Positions 36,098-46,229 are shown, counted from the first letter of the stretch. The stretch: 64,000 nucleotides of DNA from Vreelandella zhaodongensis (GCF_013415115.1 NZ_JACCDD010000007.1:186001-250000); one strand, 5' to 3'. The notes: a model not told the origin generated them from the sequence alone. Numbers and translations: made by a program.

Positions 36098-37411
36098 CTA
36101 AGCATCCGTTGCGCTCAAGTAAGCCAGAGCAGCCGTGGTTAACGCTGCCATGCCGGCCTTAATGGTTGCTGCCTGACCCGGCGCATAGTAGGGCGAATGG
36201 GGCATCGGTAGATGACGAAGCTTCTCCTTACGGCTGTCTCCCGGAGCGTTGCGCCATTGCTCTTCTGCCGTAGAACCAATAAACCAGTACACGTAAGGGA
36301 TATCGTCACCATCGAACCCTCCTGCACGAGCATCACCAAAATAGGGGAAATCCTCACTACCGCTAATCGGCGGCCGAATAAAGAGCGCCTCGTCACCGAA
36401 ATAGTCGGCGTGGGCATGGCGCACCTTGGCCGTGTGCGCAACGTCATTATTGAGCGTGATGGTGTTCGCTAACACACGGAACTCGGGCGGCTGTGGAGTG
36501 CCACTCGCTTCACATTCACAACGCACAATGCGGCGAATCGACGCTAAAACATCGGCATGCAGATGATCGTCGAAACTACGCACATTGATTTCCAGCTCAG
36601 CCCGGTCAGGAATAATATTGCTCTGGGTGCCAGCCTGCAGTTTACCGACCGTGACAACTATGGCATCTGAAGGCGATATCTCTCTGGCAACAATGGTTTG
36701 CAGACGAGTCACCACATAAGCTGCAATTACCACGGGATCAACCGCCTGGGCAGGTTTAGCGGCATGCCCACCAGTGCCGTGAATGGTGACAGCCAGAGAG
36801 GTGGAAGCGGACATAGTTCGCCCGGAAGCGTGCCCAACTGTACCCGCCAAAGCAGGCGTGTTGTGCTGTCCCAGGATGATGTCTGGACGCGGGAAGCGCT
36901 CGTAGAGCCCATCCGACAGCATGGCTTTGGCGCCCCCCAGAACCTCTTCAGCTGGCTGGCAAACCAGCATCAATACACCGCGCCAGGAGTTGCGTAGCGA
37001 TGCCATAATAGCCGCCGCGCCCACCAGGCAACTGCTATGCAAATCATGGCCGCAAGCATGCATAACTGGGACACACTCTCCTGCCGCGGCCTCCACTGTC
37101 TCTTGGCTGGCATATTCAAGACCCGTCTGCTCCTGGATAGGCAGAGCATCCATATCTCCACGTAGCATCACCGTGGGGCCACTCCCTTGCCGCATCAGTG
37201 CGACCACTCCTGTTCCCCCCACCCCACGCGTCACGTCATACCCCAACGCTTCCAAAGCCTCGGCCAAACGAGCACTAGTGGCATATTCACGAAACGGCAA
37301 CTCTGGATAGCGGTGCAAGGTGCGGTATAAATCAGCTATCTCTGCATAGTTGCGCTCAACCTGCTCACTGATCATCACCTTAAGTGCGTTGGCGTGATTA
37401 GGATGACTCAT
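36098..37411 (-). CDS. M20-family amidohydrolase (hippurate hydrolase / N-acyl amino acid deacylase type)
   Basis: 437 residues from the ATG at 37411, preceded by TGAGGA; a longer frame to 37519 is unlikely. The dinuclear metal site is visible in RGDMDALPI (82-92 region), HACGHD (118-123), QPAEE, and a C-terminal SGSEDFPYF. No signal peptide, so probably cytoplasmic. M20D enzymes cleave amide bonds of N-acylated amino acids such as hippurate or indoleacetyl conjugates; the true substrate is unknown. It is transcribed toward the TRAP genes (157-base gap) and away from the LysR gene. Confidence 0.9.
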   Translation of the reverse strand: MSHPNHANALKVMISEQVERNYAEIADLYRTLHRYPELPFREYATSARLAEALEALGYDVTRGVGGTGVVALMRQGSGPTVMLRGDMDALPIQEQTGLEYASQETVEAAAGECVPVMHACGHDLHSSCLVGAAAIMASLRNSWRGVLMLVCQPAEEVLGGAKAMLSDGLYERFPRPDIILGQHNTPALAGTVGHASGRTMSASTSLAVTIHGTGGHAAKPAQAVDPVVIAAYVVTRLQTIVAREISPSDAIVVTVGKLQAGTQSNIIPDRAELEINVRSFDDHLHADVLASIRRIVRCECEASGTPQPPEFRVLANTITLNNDVAHTAKVRHAHADYFGDEALFIRPPISGSEDFPYFGDARAGGFDGDDIPYVYWFIGSTAEEQWRNAPGDSRKEKLRHLPMPHSPYYAPGQAATIKAGMAALTTAALAYLSATDA

Positions 37412-37548
37412 TAGGATCCTCACTCTTGCTAGGGAGTCATTACTAGGTAGTCTACTAGTGAACGGGGCACGACGAGGCACACCGTCCACTCCCCTGAGAG
37501 TATGTTTTATGGATTGCAATAGGAAAAATATATGTATTAGATAGCAGT

Positions 37549-37565
37549 CATACCGAAATGATATG
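37549..37565 (+). promoter_or_regulatory. Possible LysR-type operator
   Basis: An interrupted inverted repeat CATA-N9-TATG lies in the 189-base divergent region, 35 bases before the LysR start. Its dyad symmetry and position suit an autoregulatory LysR site that would also control the M20-TRAP genes. The match is short and could be chance. Confidence 0.3.
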
Positions 37566-37600
37566 TGCAGATTTGCTTTTTAAGTCATCAAGGAGCCGCT

Positions 37601-38491
37601 ATGGAATTCCGCCAGTTACGCTACTTTATCGCGGTTGTGGAATCCGGCTCGTTATCGGCGGCAAGCCAGCGCGTACATGTTGCCCAACCAGCCTTAACGC
37701 GACAGATTCGCCTGCTGGAGGAGAACCTAGCAACGCAGCTCTTCAACCGCCATGCGCGTGGCATGCGGCTAACAGTGGCAGGCCAGGTGCTTTATGAAGA
37801 GGCTCTGGAGCTCCTCGATCGGCGCGAAAAACTCAAAGCACGCCTCTCAGCCATTGGCCAAGGGGCCATCGGAAAGGTCAGCCTTGGGGTAACGATGATG
37901 CACCTGTGGCTCCCCCAGGTCGCCGCGCTCTTGGGAGATTATCGCAAACGATTTCCACGGGTTACTTTCGAAATATCTCCCTTACTTTCTGGGTCTCAAC
38001 TCGAGTGGTTACGGCAGGGGCGCCTAGACGCTGGTATCCTCTATCTAGGCGAGACAACCAATCCAGGCCTCGGTACCCAGCTGATCCATCTCGATCACTT
38101 AGTACTAGCAGTGCCAGAGGGATCTGGCTGGGCTGACAATCCACCCCAGTGTCTAGCGGAATTAGAGGAAGAAGACTTTATTCGTGGCTTTCGCAGTGCA
38201 TCCCCCATCTACTACGACTACATCCAAGAGCATTTCCAACGACTCGGTTTTAACCCACGGGTAGTGCAGTATGGCGCTGACAACATTACTATCCTAAGTA
38301 TGGTGGCGGCCGGTTTGGGCAGCGCCATACTGCCCAGTGATGCCTGCCATCACCCGTTGCCAGGTATCCGCGTGCTGACGTTACCTGAACTCGATGTATG
38401 TGATATGCCACTTTGGTTTGCTTGGCGCAAAGAAAGCGACTCCCCAGCGCTGCATAATTTGATTGAGCTGGTCATCAACTGGTCGAAGTAA
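37601..38491 (+). CDS. LysR-family transcriptional regulator
   Basis: 296 residues from the ATG at 37601 (AAGGAG upstream). The N-terminal winged helix MEFRQLRYFIAVVESGSLS continues with VAQPALTRQIRLLEENL, and the C-terminal two-lobed effector domain follows (GTQLIHLDHLVLAVPEG, ITILSMVAAGLGSAILP). It resembles the BenM/CatR branch that senses aromatic or carboxylate ligands. Being divergent from the M20 amidohydrolase and TRAP genes, it most likely controls them in response to the imported compound. Confidence 0.93.
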   Translation: MEFRQLRYFIAVVESGSLSAASQRVHVAQPALTRQIRLLEENLATQLFNRHARGMRLTVAGQVLYEEALELLDRREKLKARLSAIGQGAIGKVSLGVTMMHLWLPQVAALLGDYRKRFPRVTFEISPLLSGSQLEWLRQGRLDAGILYLGETTNPGLGTQLIHLDHLVLAVPEGSGWADNPPQCLAELEEEDFIRGFRSASPIYYDYIQEHFQRLGFNPRVVQYGADNITILSMVAAGLGSAILPSDACHHPLPGIRVLTLPELDVCDMPLWFAWRKESDSPALHNLIELVINWSK

Positions 38492-38557
38492 AAGAAGGCT
38501 ACTCAGGCTCTATTGGGGCTTCAATGCGGTCGCCTATCCTGCGCACAGCACCATCTT

Positions 38558-39289
38558 TCAGTTCGCTCGACGAGGCACCTCTGAAATCTCTTGCAGCTGC
38601 CCTTCAATCCAGGCTTCTACATCCACCAGCACTTCGTCTGGGGTGCGGCCTGCGGTTTCAATAGGCGCACCAATGCGCACCCGCAGCACGCCAGGGCGCT
38701 TTACCCAGTGACGCCCAGGCCAGCGCTCACCGGCATTATGCGCCACTGGCAGTACCGGCACGCCTGCTCGGCAGGCCACCACGCTACCACTCTTGTTATA
38801 GCGCTTACGAATGCCCGGGTCGACACGGGTTCCCTCTGGAAAAATAAGCACTGACAGCCCAGTACCCAAGCGCGCAACGCCTTGCGTCAACACCTGCTTC
38901 ATAGCACGGGCGGGTTTTGAGCGATCCAGACTGATGGGCCGCAACAAGCGCAACCCCCAGCCAAAAACCGGAATATGTAATAGTTCCTGCTTTAACACCG
39001 TACAAACCGGCGGTTTCATCACCTGCAGAAACACCGTTTCCCACTCGCACTGGTGGTTCGCCTGGATCACACAGGGGCCAGAAGGGATGTTTTCCTGACC
39101 TTGAATGTCGTACTGCACACCGCAGGCTACCTTAAACCACATCATCAAAAAGTAGTTGTACAGGTTCAACAACCGATAGCGGGCAGCCAATGGTAAGAAC
39201 GGCGCAATTGGTAAAAACAATATGCCAATTAACAGCATGGCAGTAAAATAACCCGCGTAAAAAACCAAGCTGCGAACCAGATTGATCAA
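38558..39289 (-). CDS. 1-acyl-sn-glycerol-3-phosphate acyltransferase (PlsC-like)
   Basis: 243 residues with N-terminal membrane spans (about 8-35). The acyltransferase motif is NHQCEWE (His79, Glu84, an HX4E variant of HX4D) and motif III is FPEGTR (150-155). It transfers an acyl chain to lysophosphatidic acid in phospholipid synthesis at the inner membrane. The start overlaps the end of the RmlD-like gene by 4 bases. It could be a secondary acyltransferase rather than the main PlsC. Confidence 0.92.
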   Translation of the reverse strand: MINLVRSLVFYAGYFTAMLLIGILFLPIAPFLPLAARYRLLNLYNYFLMMWFKVACGVQYDIQGQENIPSGPCVIQANHQCEWETVFLQVMKPPVCTVLKQELLHIPVFGWGLRLLRPISLDRSKPARAMKQVLTQGVARLGTGLSVLIFPEGTRVDPGIRKRYNKSGSVVACRAGVPVLPVAHNAGERWPGRHWVKRPGVLRVRIGAPIETAGRTPDEVLVDVEAWIEGQLQEISEVPRRAN

Positions 39290-40176
39290 GCCAACTCTCC
39301 TGTCCCTTCACCTTGCTGTTGATCACGGGCCAAACACCACGCATCTAACATACGCCCCACCTCAAGCCGCCACGGTTTTTGATGTACACCAAACACATCA
39401 AGCACGCGGCGGCAATTTAATACCCGACGCAGCTTGGCATCATGGTGGTGATTCAGTGCCTGTACATCGCCAAGCACCACGTCTTCACCGCGCCCCTCTA
39501 AATGCGTCGCCAACTGCGTGCGCACCATGGAGGTAAATGTAAAGGCACTGACGGGCTCGGTCCCCGCCAAATGATAGGCGCCCCACGCATCGGCGCCACA
39601 GACCTGCTGCTGCAACATGCCAATTAAGGCCATTGCAACAGCATCAGCTGATGTCGGGCAAAAAATCACGTCTTCGGCCGCACGTGCTGGCTGCCCTATC
39701 ATCAAACTATCAATGATCTCATTTAGCCATGCATGGCTGCCTTCAAGCGCGAACAAAGGACCCAACCGAACAATCAAGTGCCGGTCATATTCCGCGCGAA
39801 TACGATCCCCCGTTTGCACCAAGCGCCGAAGACTCTCATCTCTTGGAGCAGGGACTACGTGCTCATCAATCGGTATCTCAAACCCATCTTCGTAAAGCTG
39901 ATCCGAAACACACCACACCAATGCAATACCTTGGGCCTGGCAAGCATCCATGCAGATATCGACTGCATCGGCATGTGCCGTTACGTCGGCAGGCGCCATG
40001 CTCAGCGGATGCGCCAACGGAGGGATAATCACCGCATCAGGTGTTATCGCCTCGAGCTGAGCTGACGTAACTGTACTACCTTGTTCGATAACAAGTTCAG
40101 TATCAGTCCGACGACTGGCTTCTTGGGCTAATGCCAAACTCAAACAGTGCCCTGCATCTAGTATCAGCAACTTCAC
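39286..40176 (-). CDS. Degenerate RmlD-like sugar-nucleotide-binding / SDR protein
   Basis: 296 residues from a GTG at 40176 with AGGAGAG upstream; in-frame ATGs upstream lack support. The fold pattern follows dTDP-4-dehydrorhamnose reductases: VWCVSDQLYEDG aligns with the STDYVFDG motif, and RLGPLFALEG and YHLAGTEPVSAFTF follow. The glycine-rich nucleotide motif is eroded (DAGHCLS), and the catalytic Tyr-x-x-x-Lys region reads RLVQTGDRIRAEY, lacking the motif. It is probably not an active reductase. It overlaps the PlsC-like gene by 4 bases. Confidence 0.78.
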   Translation of the reverse strand: MKLLILDAGHCLSLALAQEASRRTDTELVIEQGSTVTSAQLEAITPDAVIIPPLAHPLSMAPADVTAHADAVDICMDACQAQGIALVWCVSDQLYEDGFEIPIDEHVVPAPRDESLRRLVQTGDRIRAEYDRHLIVRLGPLFALEGSHAWLNEIIDSLMIGQPARAAEDVIFCPTSADAVAMALIGMLQQQVCGADAWGAYHLAGTEPVSAFTFTSMVRTQLATHLEGRGEDVVLGDVQALNHHHDAKLRRVLNCRRVLDVFGVHQKPWRLEVGRMLDAWCLARDQQQGEGTGELA

Positions 40177-40450
40177 GAAGGCTTCTCTCCTCTGGCGTGT
40201 CGTCGCCACGCTTACGATTTTCGATCGTCTACAGCTAACCATTCTAAACGTTAACGGACGAATCGGCACATGCCGTGTAGAAGACAATGAGCGTTATTGC
40301 GCAAATATATTGCCCCTCGCATCGGTATAACCCAACCCAAAATCACTCGTTAACACTTGATCATATTTCATGGTGAACGGAAGGTTTTTATCACCGTCAC
40401 AGGGGGGCGCACATATTAAGCGACTTTAAAATCTACTATTGGAGTAATCG

Positions 40451-40834
40451 ATGAAAACGAAGACCACTATTGTTGCCGCTATGTTACTAAGCCTTGGCCT
40501 TCTGGCGTCGGTCAGTGCTAACGCCCAGCAAGAGGGTGCCGCAAATGCAGCAACACAAGCTGCCGCTCCACCTATCGAAGTTTCTAATCAGCAGCTTCAG
40601 CAATTCGCCAACGCATCAGAAGAAGTCGTCTCGTTATCACAAGAATACACCCAACAGCTTCACACCACTGAAGACGAAACCGCTCAGCAGGCTATTCAAG
40701 AAGAAGCCAATGAAAAAATGATTGATGCTGTTGAAGATAACGGTCTGGATGTAGATACATTCAACGCTATCGGCCAAGCCATTCAGACAAACCCTGAATT
40801 AATGCAGCGTGTGCAGGAAATGACTGGCTCCTAA
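40451..40834 (+). CDS. Exported DUF4168 family protein
   Basis: 127 residues with a Sec signal peptide (about 1-25, ending ANA) and GGAG upstream. The mature protein is Gln/Glu/Ala-rich and predicted helical: ISNQQLQQF-like start, then AIGQAIQTNPELMQRVQEM, the C-terminal DUF4168 signature. Function unknown. It stands alone, with a long hairpin terminator between it and the convergent ssb gene. Confidence 0.8.
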   Translation: MKTKTTIVAAMLLSLGLLASVSANAQQEGAANAATQAAAPPIEVSNQQLQQFANASEEVVSLSQEYTQQLHTTEDETAQQAIQEEANEKMIDAVEDNGLDVDTFNAIGQAIQTNPELMQRVQEMTGS

Positions 40835-40855
40835 ACCGTTGCAGTACTCAAGTGA

Positions 40856-40888
40856 CCAAGAAGTGGTGCATAATGCACCACTTCTTGG
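40856..40888. terminator. Bidirectional hairpin terminator between the DUF4168 gene and ssb
   Basis: A 16-base inverted repeat (40856-40871 with 40873-40888) centred on AAGAAGTGGTGCAT. It lies 22 bases after the DUF4168 stop and 71 bases beyond the ssb stop. T tracts on either side are weak. Confidence 0.75.
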
Positions 40889-40958
40889 TATCACGGCTCA
40901 ACAGCACTACCTCAAATAACGTTTTTAGTTATCACCCGCCCAATTTCAAAGATGCTGA

Positions 40959-41600
40959 TTAGAACGGGATCTCGTCATCAAAATCATCGAAGTTGCCAGG
41001 ATCTGGCGCTCCGTAGTTACTGTTTTGATTAGCGGGGGCTGGCTGGTTTTGCTGTGGCCCACGAGCAGGCTGAGGCGCGCCGCCATAGTTACTTTGAGGC
41101 GCCCCCCCTTGGGGAGGATAACCACCCTGCTGAGGCATACCGCTACCCTGATGGCTCTGAGGGGCGGGCTGCTGTGGCGCTGGTTGCTGGCCTGGGGCAC
41201 CTTGCGCAGGGTTGTTTTGCGCGTAACCACCTTGGGGAGCACCGCCACCCTGGAAGTCGCCGCCACGGCTATCTAACATTTGCATATCATTAGCAACAAT
41301 TTCTGTGCTGTAACGATCCTGACCATTTTGGTCTTGCCACTTACGGGTTTGTAAACGTCCTTCAATGTAAACCTTAGAGCCCTTTTTCAAGTACTGCTGG
41401 GCAATCTCGGCGGTTTTATTGAACAGCACAATGCGGTGCCATTCGGTGCGCTCTTGGCGCTGCCCGCTCTGACGATCCATCCAGGTGTCAGATGTCGCCA
41501 GGTTCAAGTTGGCTACCGCCGTTCCCGAGGGCGTAAACCGTACTTCAGGGTCTTGGCCAAGATTGCCAATCAAAATAACTTTGTTAATACCGCGCGCCAT
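40959..41600 (-). CDS. ssb: Single-stranded DNA-binding protein
   Basis: 213 residues. The OB-fold (about 1-110) begins [20 protein letters not shown] and contains [23 protein letters not shown] long Gln/Gly/Pro-rich disordered linker (about 115-195) follows, and the acidic tip DDFDDEIPF recruits repair and replication partners. It coats single-stranded DNA as a tetramer. The linker is longer than in E. coli SSB (178 residues). It lies downstream of yajR on the same strand. Confidence 0.97.
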   Translation of the reverse strand: MARGINKVILIGNLGQDPEVRFTPSGTAVANLNLATSDTWMDRQSGQRQERTEWHRIVLFNKTAEIAQQYLKKGSKVYIEGRLQTRKWQDQNGQDRYSTEIVANDMQMLDSRGGDFQGGGAPQGGYAQNNPAQGAPGQQPAPQQPAPQSHQGSGMPQQGGYPPQGGAPQSNYGGAPQPARGPQQNQPAPANQNSNYGAPDPGNFDDFDDEIPF

Positions 41601-41637
41601 AGCTCGCTCCTTTCAATAATCGGTCATATAACAGTAC

Positions 41638-41664
41638 CAGTGACACTCAGGGTATCACTGATAC
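41638..41664. repeat. Small hairpin/palindrome between yajR and ssb
   Basis: CAGTGACAC and GTATCACTG form a near-perfect 9-bp hairpin (41638-41660) that overlaps a 13-base palindrome, GTATCACTGATAC (41652-41664). It may end yajR transcripts or bind a regulator upstream of ssb. It does not match the LexA consensus. Confidence 0.3.
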
Positions 41665-41718
41665 GATGGCTGGGGGGCTGAACGCCACGCAGCTAATAGG
41701 TAGTAAGGCTGATGCATA

Positions 41719-43098
41719 TTAGGGCTTAGGTGGTGAAATCAATCTAGACAATGCTGCCTGGTCGAGCTCTTTGCGATTTACTTTTAAATACACCAAGCGC
41801 TCTTCTGGCACGACCATGACGTCCTCTACGCCAACCACATCGGCAAGATGCTCCATCAACAGCTCTAATGCATCGGGCTGAGTATCGTGAAGTGCCACGA
41901 CTTCACTCGAAAGCTGCGGTGGTGATGGCATGCGCCACATCGCCATCCACCACAACAACGCCAGCACCGCACAGCCGATAAACACCGCATTGAGCCCCCA
42001 AACACTGGCCAACAGACCACCCAGCGTTCCTCCCAAAAATGCGCCTAAGAACTGGCTGGTCGAGTAAACTCCCATCGCAGTGCCTTTGGCACCCGCGGGG
42101 GCTAACTTACTGAGCATTGATGGCAGCGTGGCTTCGAGCAAGTTAAATCCTGTAAAAAAAACAAATAGCCACATGAACAGCCAATTACCTTGGGACAGCG
42201 GCAGCCCAAGACCACTGAGGCTCACTGCAATAGCACCAATCGCCAGCAGGCACATTAATTTCATGCGCTGGCGCTTCTCCGCCACGATGACTAACGGCAC
42301 CATGGCGATAAACGACAGTGCCATAATGGCCAGATAGGCAAGCCCGTGATACTCGATAGCAACCCCAGCATTTAATAGCCGGAACGGGACGGCAACAAAG
42401 ATCGCCATTAGCACCAAGTGCAAAACAAAAATCGATAGGTCTAGCCGCCATAAATCCGGGCGTGTAATCACGCGTTTGAACTGCTGGCGATCCATACCTA
42501 CATCGCGATGGCGCAAGCGGCGTGGCGCGGGCGGCACCCAGCGCCACAGCACGACAAGGCCAACCAGCGTTAATAACGCGGTGAACCAAAAAACGCCCGC
42601 CAGCCCTGCCCAGGCTGCCAGCCAGGGGCCGACCACCATGGCAATCGCAAACGACACACCAATGGATAGCCCAATCGTGGCCATCGCTACCGTGCGTACC
42701 TGCTCACGGGTTTGATCTGCTAAGAGTGCCATAATCGCCGCGGCGACCGCCCCACTGCCCTGTAATGCGCGTCCCAGAATTACGCCACCGATCGAGTCCG
42801 CCATCGCAGCAACCACACTGCCTAAGGCAAAGATCAGCAAGCCCATGGCAATCACTCGCTTACGGCCAATTCGATCCGACAGCATGCCAAATGGTATCTG
42901 CAGTGTTGCCTGAGTCAGCCCATAAATGCCAAGTGCGACGCCAATCAACAGTGGAGTGGAGCCATGTAAGGTGTCGGCATAAAGTGCCAACACCGGCAGC
43001 ACCATAAACAAACCGAGCATACGTGACGCATAAAGCCCGGCTAAGCCGCTGATTGCACGGCGTTCAGTGGCCAGCAGCAGTGCGGAAACCTTGCGCAT
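41719..43098 (-). CDS. yajR: MFS transporter with C-terminal YAM-like domain (YajR type)
   Basis: 459 residues from the ATG at 43098 (AAGGG upstream); a frame reaching 43203 is a false extension. Twelve membrane spans with the MFS loop motif GMLSDRIGRKRVI, plus SRMLGLFMVLPVLALYAD and LGRALQGSGAVAAAIMALL, close to E. coli YajR. The last ~60 residues form a small cytoplasmic ferredoxin-like domain (DVVGVEDVMVVPEERLVYLKV) like the YAM domain. It is a proton-coupled exporter of unknown substrate. The uvrA/MFS/ssb order is shared with Pseudomonas. Confidence 0.9.
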   Translation of the reverse strand: MRKVSALLLATERRAISGLAGLYASRMLGLFMVLPVLALYADTLHGSTPLLIGVALGIYGLTQATLQIPFGMLSDRIGRKRVIAMGLLIFALGSVVAAMADSIGGVILGRALQGSGAVAAAIMALLADQTREQVRTVAMATIGLSIGVSFAIAMVVGPWLAAWAGLAGVFWFTALLTLVGLVVLWRWVPPAPRRLRHRDVGMDRQQFKRVITRPDLWRLDLSIFVLHLVLMAIFVAVPFRLLNAGVAIEYHGLAYLAIMALSFIAMVPLVIVAEKRQRMKLMCLLAIGAIAVSLSGLGLPLSQGNWLFMWLFVFFTGFNLLEATLPSMLSKLAPAGAKGTAMGVYSTSQFLGAFLGGTLGGLLASVWGLNAVFIGCAVLALLWWMAMWRMPSPPQLSSEVVALHDTQPDALELLMEHLADVVGVEDVMVVPEERLVYLKVNRKELDQAALSRLISPPKP

Positions 43099-43209
43099 AA
43101 TACCCTTGTGTACAAAGAGATGGGCCGAACAGCCCGAGAGAACCGAACATTCTAGCGCTTTGTCACCACGCTGGAAACGCCAAGTATTGGCGTATCGCTG
43201 CATGGAGCT

Positions 43210-43239
43210 TTGCCGTTAGGGGTACAAGAAACGTATAAT
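43210..43239 (+). promoter_or_regulatory. Sigma-70 promoter of uvrA
   Basis: TTGCCG (43210-43215) and a consensus TATAAT (43234-43239) are separated by 18 bases, with the uvrA start 31 bases downstream. No CTGT-N8-ACAG LexA box was seen in the yajR-uvrA gap. Confidence 0.65.
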
Positions 43240-43269
43240 TACACTTTTGCCACGCGATTCGAGGTGTTG

Positions 43270-46119
43270 ATGGACAGCATTCTGGTCAGGGGTGCCCGCA
43301 CCCACAACCTCAAGCAGATCGATGTGGAGCTGCCTCGCGACAAACTTATCGTGATTACCGGCCTTTCTGGCTCGGGCAAATCGTCGCTGGCGTTTGATAC
43401 GCTCTACGCCGAGGGGCAGCGCCGCTATGTGGAGTCGCTTTCCACCTATGCGCGCCAGTTCCTTTCGATGATGGAAAAGCCCGATGTGGATCACATCGAG
43501 GGGCTTTCGCCTGCGATCTCTATTGAGCAGAAATCGACTTCCCACAACCCTCGCTCTACCGTCGGCACAATTACCGAGATTTACGATTATCTACGCCTAC
43601 TGTTCGCACGCGCAGGCACGCCGCGTTGCCCAGAGCACGGTGAAGAACTGGAAGCGCAAACCATTTCCCAGATGGTCGACCAAGTCATGAACTTGGCCGA
43701 AGGCACCAAGTTAATGCTGCTAGCGCCGGTGGTGAAAGGCCGCAAAGGGGAACATCTTCAGCTATTGGCAGAGCTACGGGCACAAGGCTTCGTCAGGGTT
43801 CAGATTGATGGCCAGGTGCTAGAGCTTGACGATATTGCACCGCTGGATAAACGTAAAAAGCACGATATTAGCGTCGTGGTTGACCGCTTTAAGGTGCGTG
43901 ACGATATCGCCCAGCGGTTGGCAGAGTCATTTGAAACTGCGATCAACCTCGCCGACGGTACGGCGATGATCCACTTTATGGACGGCGAGCAGGAAGACCT
44001 TGTTTTTTCTGCCCGCTTTGCCTGTCCGGTATGCGGCTATTCGCTCTCTGAGCTTGAGCCGCGGATGTTTTCGTTCAACAACCCAGCCGGCGCCTGCCCC
44101 ACCTGTGACGGCTTGGGCGTTCAACAGTATTTTGATCCAGAAAAGCTGATTAGCCACCCTGAGTTATCGCTAGCGGAAGGCGTCATTAAAGGCTGGGATC
44201 GGCGCAACATTTATTACTTCACCCAACTGCAGGCGCTCGCCAAGCATTATCAGTTTGAGCTTGAAACGCCGTGGAATGAGCTTGCCAGCCATGAGCGTGA
44301 AATTATTTTAAACGGTAGTGGCAGCGAACAGATTCCCTTTGTGTATGTGGGTGACCGTGGCCGCAAGGTGACGCGCGAACACGCCTTTGAAGGCGTACTA
44401 CCCAACATGCAACGTCGCTATCGTGAAACTGAATCCAACATGGTGCGTGACGATCTGGCTAAGTATATCGCCGTACAGCCCTGTGCCACCTGTGGCGGCT
44501 CACGGCTACGCAAAGAGTCACGCCATGTGTTTGTCGATGACCATAACATTGCCGATATTGTGCATTTGCCTATCGGTGAAGCGTGGCGCTACTTTGCTGA
44601 GCTCTCCCTGCCGGGCCGCAAAGGCGAAATTGCCGATAAGATCGTTAACGAAATTCATGCCCGTCTAGAGTTTCTGGTCAATGTGGGGTTGGACTATTTA
44701 AACCTTGAACGCAGCGCTGACACACTCTCAGGCGGTGAAGCCCAGCGTATTCGCCTCGCCAGCCAAATCGGCGCTGGGCTAGTGGGGGTCATGTATATTC
44801 TTGACGAGCCCTCTATCGGCCTTCACCAGCGGGATAATGACCGGCTGCTGAAAACCTTGGAGCGCCTGCGGGATTTAGGCAATACGGTCATCGTCGTCGA
44901 ACATGACGAAGACGCAATTCGCGCGGCGGACCATGTTCTGGATATCGGCCCAGGTGCAGGGGTCCATGGCGGTGAAATCGTCGCTCAGGGCACGCCCCAG
45001 GACGTGATGGATAACCCCAATTCGCTGACCGGCCAATACTTATCGGGAACACGGGAAATCGCCGTCCCTCCCTATCGAATTCCAGGGAACCCTGAAAAAC
45101 AGCTGGTGTTGCGAGGAGCCACCGGCAACAATCTGCAAGACGTCACACTGACGCTGCCGCTGGGGCTGTTTATCGCGGTCACAGGTGTGTCAGGTTCAGG
45201 GAAATCAACGCTGATTAACGGCACCCTGATGCCCATCGCCGCCCGTGAGTTAAATCGCGCCACCACGCTCACTCCGGCACCTTATCAACACATAGAAGGC
45301 CTTGACCTGCTCGATAAAGTGATCGATATCGACCAGAGCCCCATTGGCCGTACGCCGCGCTCCAACCCCGCCACCTATACCGGCATCTTCACACCGATTC
45401 GTGAGTTATTCGCCGGCACTCAGGAAGCGCGTTCGCGGGGCTACAAACCCGGCCGCTTCAGTTTTAACGTTAAAGGGGGACGCTGCGAAGCGTGCCAGGG
45501 CGAAGGCATGATCAAGGTAGAGATGCACTTCCTGCCGGATATTTATGTGCCCTGCGATGTGTGTAAAGGCAAGCGCTACAACCGCGAAACACTCGATATC
45601 CACTATAAAGGCAAAACGATCCACGAAGTGCTGGCCATGACCGTAGAGGACGCACTGGAATTCTTCAGCCCAGTACCCGCCATTGCCCGTCGTTTGCAAA
45701 CCCTGCTGGACGTGGGCCTCTCCTATATTCGCCTGGGCCAGAGTGCCACCACGCTTTCAGGTGGAGAGGCGCAACGGGTCAAACTGGCCCGCGAGCTGGC
45801 CAAGCGTGATACCGGAAAAACGCTTTATATCCTGGATGAGCCCACCACTGGCCTACATTTTGAAGATATCCGTCAGCTACTCACAGTACTGCACCGCCTG
45901 CGTGACCACGGTAATACCATTGTGGTGATTGAGCACAACCTGGATGTCATCAAAACCGCTGACTGGATTATCGATCTCGGCCCGGAAGGTGGCTCTGGCG
46001 GCGGGCAGATTATTGCCGAAGGCACTCCTGAACACATTACCAAGCAGAGCGTGTCCCATACCGGTCACTTCCTGGCACCATTGTTAAAACGCGGTAATCG
46101 TGCCAAAAGAACCGCCTAG
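43270..46119 (+). CDS. uvrA: Excinuclease ABC subunit A
   Basis: 949 residues from the ATG at 43270, with GAGGTG just upstream; the extra 20 residues from 43210 are unlikely. Two ABC ATPase modules are seen: Walker [10 protein letters not shown] and GVSGSGKST, with signatures [14 protein letters not shown] and [15 protein letters not shown]. Zinc-binding CxxC pairs (CPVCGYS..., [20 protein letters not shown]) are also present. UvrA dimers recognise bulky DNA lesions and load UvrB for nucleotide excision repair. It works alongside the photolyase at 22048 in UV damage repair. Confidence 0.98.
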   Translation: MDSILVRGARTHNLKQIDVELPRDKLIVITGLSGSGKSSLAFDTLYAEGQRRYVESLSTYARQFLSMMEKPDVDHIEGLSPAISIEQKSTSHNPRSTVGTITEIYDYLRLLFARAGTPRCPEHGEELEAQTISQMVDQVMNLAEGTKLMLLAPVVKGRKGEHLQLLAELRAQGFVRVQIDGQVLELDDIAPLDKRKKHDISVVVDRFKVRDDIAQRLAESFETAINLADGTAMIHFMDGEQEDLVFSARFACPVCGYSLSELEPRMFSFNNPAGACPTCDGLGVQQYFDPEKLISHPELSLAEGVIKGWDRRNIYYFTQLQALAKHYQFELETPWNELASHEREIILNGSGSEQIPFVYVGDRGRKVTREHAFEGVLPNMQRRYRETESNMVRDDLAKYIAVQPCATCGGSRLRKESRHVFVDDHNIADIVHLPIGEAWRYFAELSLPGRKGEIADKIVNEIHARLEFLVNVGLDYLNLERSADTLSGGEAQRIRLASQIGAGLVGVMYILDEPSIGLHQRDNDRLLKTLERLRDLGNTVIVVEHDEDAIRAADHVLDIGPGAGVHGGEIVAQGTPQDVMDNPNSLTGQYLSGTREIAVPPYRIPGNPEKQLVLRGATGNNLQDVTLTLPLGLFIAVTGVSGSGKSTLINGTLMPIAARELNRATTLTPAPYQHIEGLDLLDKVIDIDQSPIGRTPRSNPATYTGIFTPIRELFAGTQEARSRGYKPGRFSFNVKGGRCEACQGEGMIKVEMHFLPDIYVPCDVCKGKRYNRETLDIHYKGKTIHEVLAMTVEDALEFFSPVPAIARRLQTLLDVGLSYIRLGQSATTLSGGEAQRVKLARELAKRDTGKTLYILDEPTTGLHFEDIRQLLTVLHRLRDHGNTIVVIEHNLDVIKTADWIIDLGPEGGSGGGQIIAEGTPEHITKQSVSHTGHFLAPLLKRGNRAKRTA

Positions 46120-46125
46120 AGCCAC

Positions 46126-46154
46126 TCCCAGGGTGGGGTTTACCCACCCTGGGA
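46126..46154 (+). terminator. Hairpin after uvrA
   Basis: A perfect 12-bp stem, TCCCAGGGTGGG with CCCACCCTGGGA, and a 5-base loop (GTTTA), starting 7 bases after the uvrA stop. No T run follows, so it may act as an mRNA-stabilising hairpin or a weak terminator. Confidence 0.6.
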
Positions 46155-46229
46155 AATAGCTGCGATACGCCTCCCCCACCCAAGGACGGCAAGAAAGAAG
46201 AAAAGACCAAGCAACATAGGTCGGCTCTG

